Origin: CAZHWT01 sp964536215
GTDB lineage: Bacteria; Patescibacteriota; CAZHWT01
Reading direction: 5' to 3'
DNA length: 25,920 nucleotides
Assembly (NCBI GenBank): GCA_964536215.1
Contig: CAZHWT010000017.1
Span: forward strand, 1-25,920
The notes below the pieces were generated by a model. The model saw only the letters and a list, made by a program, of their open reading frames with translations, did no database searches and had not been told where the DNA came from. The position numbers and the translations under genes are program-made. Of the stretch, positions 20,227-25,920 are shown in pieces (the stretch's first letter is position 1; every line of letters begins with the position of its first letter).

Positions 20227-20271
20227 CCCATTACCTGCTCCTCTCAACCTGTATTCGTAACTCATCTACTC

Positions 20272-20280
20272 TGCTACAAT
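20272..20280 (+). promoter_or_regulatory. Near-leaderless promoter of the YYY gene
   Basis: TGC plus TACAAT (20275-20280), eight bases before ATG 20289, with no ribosome-binding site. The in-frame GTG at 20283 is too close to the -10 to be the start. Confidence 0.6.
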
Positions 20281-20288
20281 ACGTGGGT

Positions 20289-22289
20289 ATGGATAGTATG
20301 TTGCCTATTTTAGGTTGGTGGGTGGGTCTTTTGTTGCCGGGGTGGGTGGCATACGTATGGCTAAAGCCCTATTTTGATCGGTTGCCAGACTTTGGGTACG
20401 CGCTGAGCAAAGTTGTTGGGCTGATTGGTCTTAGCTATCTTGCCTGGCTATTAGCTTCGTTGCATATTGTGCCTTTTGGCAGCGTGGGCGTGACGGTTAT
20501 TTTAGCGCTAGCTCTAGTCTCGGCAGGCTGGCGGATTTTTAAGCAGCGACAGCCTATCACCAATTACCTTAACCGACTTATCTTGGCTGAAGAGGGGATC
20601 ATGGCGGCAGCCCTGCTGGGATGGAGTTTTGTAAGGTCCTTTAACCCCAGAGCCGAGGGGGTAGAGAAAATGATGGATGTGGCTATTTTAAATGGCTTGT
20701 TACGAGGAGACTGGCTGCCTCCGAAAGACGTTTGGTATGCTGGTGAGCCGACAAACTATTACTACTTTGGTCATTTTATTGTGGCCACCATTTCCAAGCT
20801 AACTCATGTACCAGTAGAGTATGCTGTTAATCTGGGCTTAATCGGCGTATTTGCTTTGGTTGCCACAGTGACGTTTGGGTTAGTAGTGGCGATGACCGCA
20901 TCCAAAGTGGCGGCTGCCTTGAGCGTTTTTTTGCTGTCTCTATCGTCTAACCTTGATCCAGCTATTAACTCAATTAAGCAAACCAAGGACTATATTTTCT
21001 TTAGCGCCACCAGGCTCGACCCTTACACTATTAATGAGTTTCCCCTCTACTCATTTATCGTGGCTGACATGCATGCCCATATGCTGGACCTACCTGTGGT
21101 AGTAGCTATTATTGCCTTGCTATATGTATTGTTTAGTTATCAAGGGAAGCTGCCGATTGCCTTGCTCTTTATTCTCACTCTCCTGCTTGGAGCGACTGGA
21201 CCAACTAATTCGTTTGACCTAGCAGTCTACGGAGGATTAATTGGCTTGGTTATTCTGGTGCGACAATTTGCTCAGACAGAAGTAAGCTGGCATCAATTTG
21301 GTCGAGCTGTGGCCATAACGGCCCTGATAGGCATCGGCTCACTAGCACTGTATGCCCCATTTTACATCCACTTTCACGTCCCAGTTGGCGGAGTGGGGGT
21401 GGCTTTATTCCGAACGCCATTATTGTTTATCTTAAACAACTTTGGCATCATGCTGTTTATCTGCTTGCCCTTGTTTTGGCTACTTCCTAAAGTATGGCGA
21501 GAACTGTTGAACCGGGATGCCGTTCAACCAGGCGAATCAGCTTCGAGTCGTTTTGGGGTAGTGCTACTCGTCTTTGCGCTACTTGTTATTGCCGTGCCCG
21601 AATTTATTTATCTTAAAGATATTTACTCATTCCAAAACCCGCCCTACGCCAGAGCCAATACCATTTTTAAAGTGTATTACCAAGCATGGGTCCTATTAGC
21701 CATAGCCGCCGGAGTCGGCTTAAGCCGACTTCATTCTCTGCAGTGGCATCGACGATGGAATAACCTGTATGTGGTTATAGCTGGGGGGCTCATAGGCCTG
21801 TCGTTAGTTGGGACCTGGTCGGGGTTTAGTACGCTTAAAGATCACACTCCAACCACCATTAATGGCTATGCTTTTTTGCAAACAGAGCGACCCGACCAGC
21901 TGGCTATGATTGATTGGATGAATACGCACATTAAGGGTCAGCCAACTATTTTGGAAGCGTCAGGCGAGAGCTATACCCAGCGATCGGCTATCTCCACCTA
22001 TACCGGCCTGCCAGTGCCAGTGGGGTGGGCTAGTCATGAATGGGGTTGGCGGTATTCACCAACGACGTGGAATACTATTTCGGCCAAAATGGGGGATATG
22101 GATACTATGTACACTACTCGCAATCCAGATCAGCTGCGTCAACTAGTCCAGAAATGGGACATTAAGTATATTGTGGCTAGTCCAGTTGAAAAGGAGCAAT
22201 ATGGTCTGCGCGACTTTGCTACCATTGCCTCTACGTACGGTGAACCCATATTTAGACAGGGGCTATATGAACTGTATCGGGTGGAATAG
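20289..22289 (+). CDS. DUF2298 / Chlor_Arch_YYY multipass membrane protein
   Basis: A 666-residue membrane protein with about 12-14 predicted helices. The family is named for its Tyr triplet, here Y157-Y-Y159 in PTNYYYFGHF, followed by other hallmarks: LSSNLDP, FPLYSFIVADMHAHML, ATGPTNSFD and NTIFKVYYQAW. The long loop DMHAHML and the C-terminal soluble part (about residues 535-666, with TGLPVPVGWASHEWGWR) resemble GT-C type membrane glycosyltransferases. The family is found in Chloroflexi, archaea and many Patescibacteria, and no reaction is established. It is followed, on the same strand, by a TPR protein and a secreted NHL-repeat protein, suggesting an envelope-associated group. Confidence 0.93.
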   Translation: MDSMLPILGWWVGLLLPGWVAYVWLKPYFDRLPDFGYALSKVVGLIGLSYLAWLLASLHIVPFGSVGVTVILALALVSAGWRIFKQRQPITNYLNRLILAEEGIMAAALLGWSFVRSFNPRAEGVEKMMDVAILNGLLRGDWLPPKDVWYAGEPTNYYYFGHFIVATISKLTHVPVEYAVNLGLIGVFALVATVTFGLVVAMTASKVAAALSVFLLSLSSNLDPAINSIKQTKDYIFFSATRLDPYTINEFPLYSFIVADMHAHMLDLPVVVAIIALLYVLFSYQGKLPIALLFILTLLLGATGPTNSFDLAVYGGLIGLVILVRQFAQTEVSWHQFGRAVAITALIGIGSLALYAPFYIHFHVPVGGVGVALFRTPLLFILNNFGIMLFICLPLFWLLPKVWRELLNRDAVQPGESASSRFGVVLLVFALLVIAVPEFIYLKDIYSFQNPPYARANTIFKVYYQAWVLLAIAAGVGLSRLHSLQWHRRWNNLYVVIAGGLIGLSLVGTWSGFSTLKDHTPTTINGYAFLQTERPDQLAMIDWMNTHIKGQPTILEASGESYTQRSAISTYTGLPVPVGWASHEWGWRYSPTTWNTISAKMGDMDTMYTTRNPDQLRQLVQKWDIKYIVASPVEKEQYGLRDFATIASTYGEPIFRQGLYELYRVE

Positions 22290-22335
22290 GATTTGTTAGT
22301 TTATCCCATTCGGCTAGATTTTTTGCTGATTGCCT

Positions 22336-22341
22336 GATACT
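22336..22341 (+). promoter_or_regulatory. -10-like box before the TPR gene
   Basis: GATACT lies nine bases before ATG 22351 without a clear -35. It would give a very short leader; the gene may also be read from the YYY promoter, since only 61 bases separate them. Confidence 0.35.
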
Positions 22342-22350
22342 ATGGAAACT

Positions 22351-23163
22351 ATGACAAATGATACCTCAGAGAACCAACCGCCGTTATCTGAAGTAGTTCC
22401 GCCGGCTATTGAGTCTACGCCGACCCCAGCTACCGTTTTTTCGCCGCAATCTGTTAAGCCCGCTCGCCAGCAGCGCTGGTCTGCGTGGCTAGCCACTCTG
22501 CGCTATGGCCGAAAGCCGTCGTTGCCCAAAATGTCACCCTCTTCGCTTCGCTCAGCGGCTGTTTGGGCCAAAAAATATTGGTGGGCCGTCGGAGCCGTTA
22601 TTGTGGTGGTTGCGATTGCAGCGGCTTGGAAGTTTCATACTCATCAGCAGACAGTTAATTGGCAGCAGGCCACCGACTACTATCGCCGAGCTGACTACAA
22701 GAAGGCGGCACCTCTCCTGCTCAACATGTCTCTGCCAACTGACCCAGAACAGCTGCGTATCTATGGCCAGACTATGCAAGCTACCAACCATACCAACGAA
22801 GCCATCAAAGCGTACCAAGCGCTATACGACCAGAAAAAGGACCCTTTTGCCAAGCTAGTGCTCGGCAATATTTATAATCAGCAGAAAAAGTATGATAAAG
22901 CCGCTAAGGCTTATAAAGACTTGATCGACGCCAACCCCACGTACATCCAGGCCTATGTTAATTTGGCTACCGTCTATCGCCTGCAGCAACAGAATAGTAA
23001 GGCCATCGATACGGCTAATCAGGCGTTGCAAAATAACCCTAATGACGTCACTTTGGCTGAGCTAGCGGTATCCCTGACAGCTGACGATCCCAACTCAGAA
23101 GCCTATCACCAAGCCATTGAGCGGTTAAAAAAGATTAACCCTGAGGACCCCCTGCTCCAGTAA
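22351..23163 (+). CDS. Membrane-anchored TPR protein
   Basis: A 270-residue protein. A Pro/Thr/Ser-rich cytoplasmic tail (1-60) precedes a single membrane helix (about residues 78-95), then tetratricopeptide repeats outside (about 104-250). Repeat cores such as DYYRRADYKKAAPLL, KAYKDLIDANPTYIQAYVNLATVY and KAIDTANQALQNNPND show the W/L-G-Y-A-F-A-P spacing of TPRs; about three and a half repeats are clear. TPR domains bind other proteins, so this is likely a scaffold for the flanking YYY and NHL proteins or the envelope. ATG 22351 is chosen over ATG 22342, which touches the -10-like box. A TAAGGAG sequence overlaps its stop. Confidence 0.85.
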   Translation: MTNDTSENQPPLSEVVPPAIESTPTPATVFSPQSVKPARQQRWSAWLATLRYGRKPSLPKMSPSSLRSAAVWAKKYWWAVGAVIVVVAIAAAWKFHTHQQTVNWQQATDYYRRADYKKAAPLLLNMSLPTDPEQLRIYGQTMQATNHTNEAIKAYQALYDQKKDPFAKLVLGNIYNQQKKYDKAAKAYKDLIDANPTYIQAYVNLATVYRLQQQNSKAIDTANQALQNNPNDVTLAELAVSLTADDPNSEAYHQAIERLKKINPEDPLLQ

Positions 23164-23188
23164 GGAGCCAAGCACTGATTGAAATTGG

Positions 23189-25920
23189 ATGGCAGCCTCG
23201 GTTGCTGAGCGTATGTTTGGTCGAATGGCGCAAAAACGGAATTGGGCGGCGATAGGAGCGGCAATATTGTCGCTTGCTACTCTAGTGGCTCAGCCTGTAG
23301 CGCAACCACCGGTGGCACAAGCTTACTATGAGAATGGCCAATCAGCCAGCTTAGTGATGGGACAAACCTTGCTTACTGGCGAGGCTAGTTTTCAATCTTC
23401 AACTATTAACAATCCGCTTAATATTGGTCTTAACCGCCCAGGTTCGATGGCGGTGGATCAGACTAACCATTTACTCTATGTGGCTGACACTAGCAACAAC
23501 CGGGTGTTGGCTTATGAGTTATCAGCCAGCAATTCTCTAGATGATGTAAAAGCTGACTATGTGGTTGGGCAGGTTAATTTTTCTGAAACTGAAGCCAATC
23601 AAGGTAGCGGCACGCCCAGCGCCACCAGTCTTAGTCGGCCAGCCTATGTGGCCGTCGAAGAGAGTAGCGGCACTGTCTATGTTTCCGATACGGGCAACAA
23701 TCGAGTGCTCCTTTTTAGCGCAGTGACTGGCAATAACCCCACGGCTAGTCATGTGATCGGTTTGGATAATTTTATCTCCCGCAATACTAGCAGCACTATC
23801 TCCAACAGTCGCATGCTATCGCCAACTGGCATTGCTTTTTCTGGGAGTGAGGGGTCGCTACGGATTTACATTGCTGACAAAGATTTTAACCGGGTGTTAG
23901 TTTTTGGCCAAATAACTGGCGACGGCCAGGCAGCGCAAAACGTGTTGGGTCAGTCGGATTTTAGTAGCTCAGCCGCCGCCACTACCCAGGTTGGTCTGGC
24001 GGCGCCTGGAGGGATTGTAGTAGAAGGTGGCAGCCGACTGATGGTAGCGGACACTAATAATAACCGGATTATGGTCTGGAATTTGTCCATTTCTAGTAAT
24101 GGACAGGCAGCCAACCTGGTCATTGGTCAGGGATACTTCTTTTCTAATGGTACGGGGACATCGGCTACTAGCATGGATCATCCGTCGGATATTAGCGTGA
24201 CGAGTGGACGAACCTACGTTGCTGACACGGGTAATAACCGGGTGTTGGTGTGGACGGCCGGGATTACCACTAATGGCCAAGCGTCTGACTACGTCTTGGG
24301 GCAAACTAGCATGACTACGCGGACGTCGGGGGTCAGCTCAATTATGATGAATCAACCAATTGGCGTCACCGCAGCCGGTAGCCAGTTGTATGTGGCTGAC
24401 GGGCAAAACAATCGCGGCCTTGTCTGGACGAGCAGCATTTCGGCTAATGGGCAGGCGGCAGGTATGGTTTTGGGGCAACTAACAGCCGAAGATGGTCTGG
24501 ATTTTTATGGCAACACCATGAACAATCCCCAGAACCGTGGTTTACACAGACCGTCAGGGGTGGCCATTGACCCCATCCACCACCATTTCTTTGTCGCCGA
24601 TACGGATAACAACCGGGTCATGGTTTACGCTTTAGATGCCAATAATGCCTTCCCGGACTTTTTGGCCGATCTGGTGATTGGGCAAGTGAGCTTTTCATCG
24701 ACTGCGGCTAATCAAGGGGGGAGCCCATCGGATACAACCCTGAGCGCGCCAACGGGACTCTATTATGACATTGCCAATCAACGATTGTATGTGGCTGACA
24801 CGGGCAACAACCGGGTCCTTATTTGGACCAATACCATTACCCAATCGGGCCAGACGGCTGACATCGTATTAGGACAGCAAAACTTTTCAGCCAATGCACC
24901 TTTTGCTAGCAATAAAAACCTAGCCTCTCCGACAGCAGTAGCCGTTAATACTAGCACTAATGCCGTCGCAGTGGCTGACAAGGACAACAACCGGGTTATG
25001 GTCTGGACGGCGCTACCGAGCCAGAATGGTCAAACGGCCGATTATGTATTGGGCCAGTCAACCTTTGGCTCGAGTAGTTTTGCTACCTCGCAAACTAAGT
25101 TGCATACCCCCAGTGGCCTAGATTTTGATGCTATCAGCGGCTATCTGTACGTAGCTGATACAGATAATAATCGGGTGCTGGTCTGGACTGCGGCGGTGAC
25201 AGCTAATGGTCAGGCGGCTAATTATGTGTTGGGCCAGGCTAACTTTACAACTGGCACGGCTGGCAGCCCTGCCAGTGAGACATCGCTCAAGCAGCCAGTC
25301 GGCGTGAGCGTTGGTCAGTCCAGCGGGGTGGTATACGTGGCTGATAGCCAAAACAACCGGGGCTTGGTGTGGCGACAGCCGATTATTGCAGATGGACAAG
25401 CCGCCGACGAAGTGATTGGACAATCTTCATTTTCGGCCAGCAGTCCCAGCACCACTCAGACCGGACTAGCGGTGCCAGTGAGTATTACGGTTAACCCAAA
25501 TAATGGACGGGTCTACGTGGCCGACCGGGACAATAACCGGACGGTGGGTTATGACAATACAGCGGCAGATGCGCCAAGCCTGGTTCAGCCGTCGGACGAC
25601 GCTACGGCCGTGTCTTGTTTGCCAGTATTTTATATTGCCGGTAGCGATGACGATGGCGACGCTTTGCAGTACAAAATCGAATTGGCTGAGGATGCGGACT
25701 TTACCGTTGGGGTAAAGACGTTCGACCAAACCAGTTCGGCGGTGGGCTGGTCCGGACAAACTCGCGGCGTTAGTTATGGGTATGGCGCGGTGGCTAGCTA
25801 TGCGATGCGCCCAGCTGACATTCTGACCGCCAATAAAACCTACTACTGGCGGGCCATGGCGATGGATGTAGCTGGTACGCGCACTTGGAGCGTCGCCAGC
25901 AGCGTTAAGTCTTTTACCAC
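23189..25920 (+). CDS. Secreted NHL-repeat beta-propeller protein (3' end beyond window)
   Basis: An open frame of at least 910 codons runs off the right edge. ATG 23189 is the first start after the in-frame TGA at 23180; ATG 23213 or 23225 are alternatives and give a better signal peptide (basic MAQKR, then hydrophobic AAIGAAILSLATLVAQP). The body has twelve repeats with the core Y-V-A-D-T-x-N-N-R-V-L-V-W, spaced about 62 residues, each followed by a 'GQ.AD.VLGQ..F' segment. NHL repeats build beta-propellers; twelve would fit two six-bladed ones. From about 25570 a fibronectin/Ig-like domain begins (PSLVQPSDDATAV...KTYYWRAMAMD). Role: probably a surface or secreted binding protein; ligand unknown. 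Confidence 0.9.
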   Translation, partial: MAASVAERMFGRMAQKRNWAAIGAAILSLATLVAQPVAQPPVAQAYYENGQSASLVMGQTLLTGEASFQSSTINNPLNIGLNRPGSMAVDQTNHLLYVADTSNNRVLAYELSASNSLDDVKADYVVGQVNFSETEANQGSGTPSATSLSRPAYVAVEESSGTVYVSDTGNNRVLLFSAVTGNNPTASHVIGLDNFISRNTSSTISNSRMLSPTGIAFSGSEGSLRIYIADKDFNRVLVFGQITGDGQAAQNVLGQSDFSSSAAATTQVGLAAPGGIVVEGGSRLMVADTNNNRIMVWNLSISSNGQAANLVIGQGYFFSNGTGTSATSMDHPSDISVTSGRTYVADTGNNRVLVWTAGITTNGQASDYVLGQTSMTTRTSGVSSIMMNQPIGVTAAGSQLYVADGQNNRGLVWTSSISANGQAAGMVLGQLTAEDGLDFYGNTMNNPQNRGLHRPSGVAIDPIHHHFFVADTDNNRVMVYALDANNAFPDFLADLVIGQVSFSSTAANQGGSPSDTTLSAPTGLYYDIANQRLYVADTGNNRVLIWTNTITQSGQTADIVLGQQNFSANAPFASNKNLASPTAVAVNTSTNAVAVADKDNNRVMVWTALPSQNGQTADYVLGQSTFGSSSFATSQTKLHTPSGLDFDAISGYLYVADTDNNRVLVWTAAVTANGQAANYVLGQANFTTGTAGSPASETSLKQPVGVSVGQSSGVVYVADSQNNRGLVWRQPIIADGQAADEVIGQSSFSASSPSTTQTGLAVPVSITVNPNNGRVYVADRDNNRTVGYDNTAADAPSLVQPSDDATAVSCLPVFYIAGSDDDGDALQYKIELAEDADFTVGVKTFDQTSSAVGWSGQTRGVSYGYGAVASYAMRPADILTANKTYYWRAMAMDVAGTRTWSVASSVKSFT

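Noticed and set aside
23537..25759. Several minus-strand ORFs of 70-111 codons in the NHL gene
   Set aside because: They are periodic shadows of the repeated NHL coding sequence and contain no known domains.
1..25920. TGA read as glycine (Gracilibacteria/Absconditabacteria code)
   Set aside because: Several genes end at TGA at the expected family length, including msrA and the ABC ATPase with its ATGA overlap.

Overview
The window reads as a metagenome-derived bacterial scaffold. It contains a 100-N assembly gap flanked by a duplicated 55-base overlap. The most consistent source is a Patescibacteria (Candidate Phyla Radiation) genome, but this is inference. The supporting signs are small uncharacterised membrane proteins, a DUF2298 'YYY' protein, a YibE/F protein, a stand-alone Clp_N protein, sparse operons, and many genes whose -10 box sits 6-10 bases before the start codon. 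TGA works as a stop (for example the ATGA overlap at 11040-11043 and the end of msrA), which argues against the lineages that recode TGA. There is no rRNA, tRNA or marker gene that would settle the phylum.

Region 1-7300 holds mostly single genes with Shine-Dalgarno sites, each with its own promoter and often a clear terminator: a gene tail, a flotillin-like SPFH protein, a membrane-anchored CPxC protein, a YqeY-like protein, a lipoprotein with a 36-codon follower, a P-loop kinase-like protein, a Clp_N-domain protein with a hairpin 5' leader, and an acidic hypothetical protein.

Region 7300-13600 changes character. It has small membrane proteins, a DUF6496 protein, YibE/F, a MacB-type ABC transporter (ATPase and permease, translationally coupled) and a membrane-anchored NTF2-like protein. 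These are separated by spacers rich in palindromes and in degenerate tandem repeats with a 7-base period. The words differ from spacer to spacer, but the period is the same and the arrays run up to or into the promoters.

Region 13585-19804 holds a PIG-L/LmbE deacetylase, a REP-associated tyrosine transposase (RAYT) between inverted REP-like copies, a metallo-beta-lactamase fold hydrolase convergent with and overlapping msrA, then msrB, queA, a three-helix membrane protein and a possible PD-(D/E)XK nuclease-like protein.

Region 19880-25920 holds a short coiled-coil protein, a 666-residue DUF2298/YYY membrane protein, a membrane-anchored TPR protein and a secreted NHL-repeat protein with 12 repeats that runs off the end. 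The last three lie in the same direction and look like an envelope-related group.

The least ordinary features are the heptamer arrays tied to near-leaderless promoters, the RAYT promoter whose spacer is itself a REP hairpin, a perfect 32-bp palindrome overlapping a stop codon, and the clp leader hairpin.
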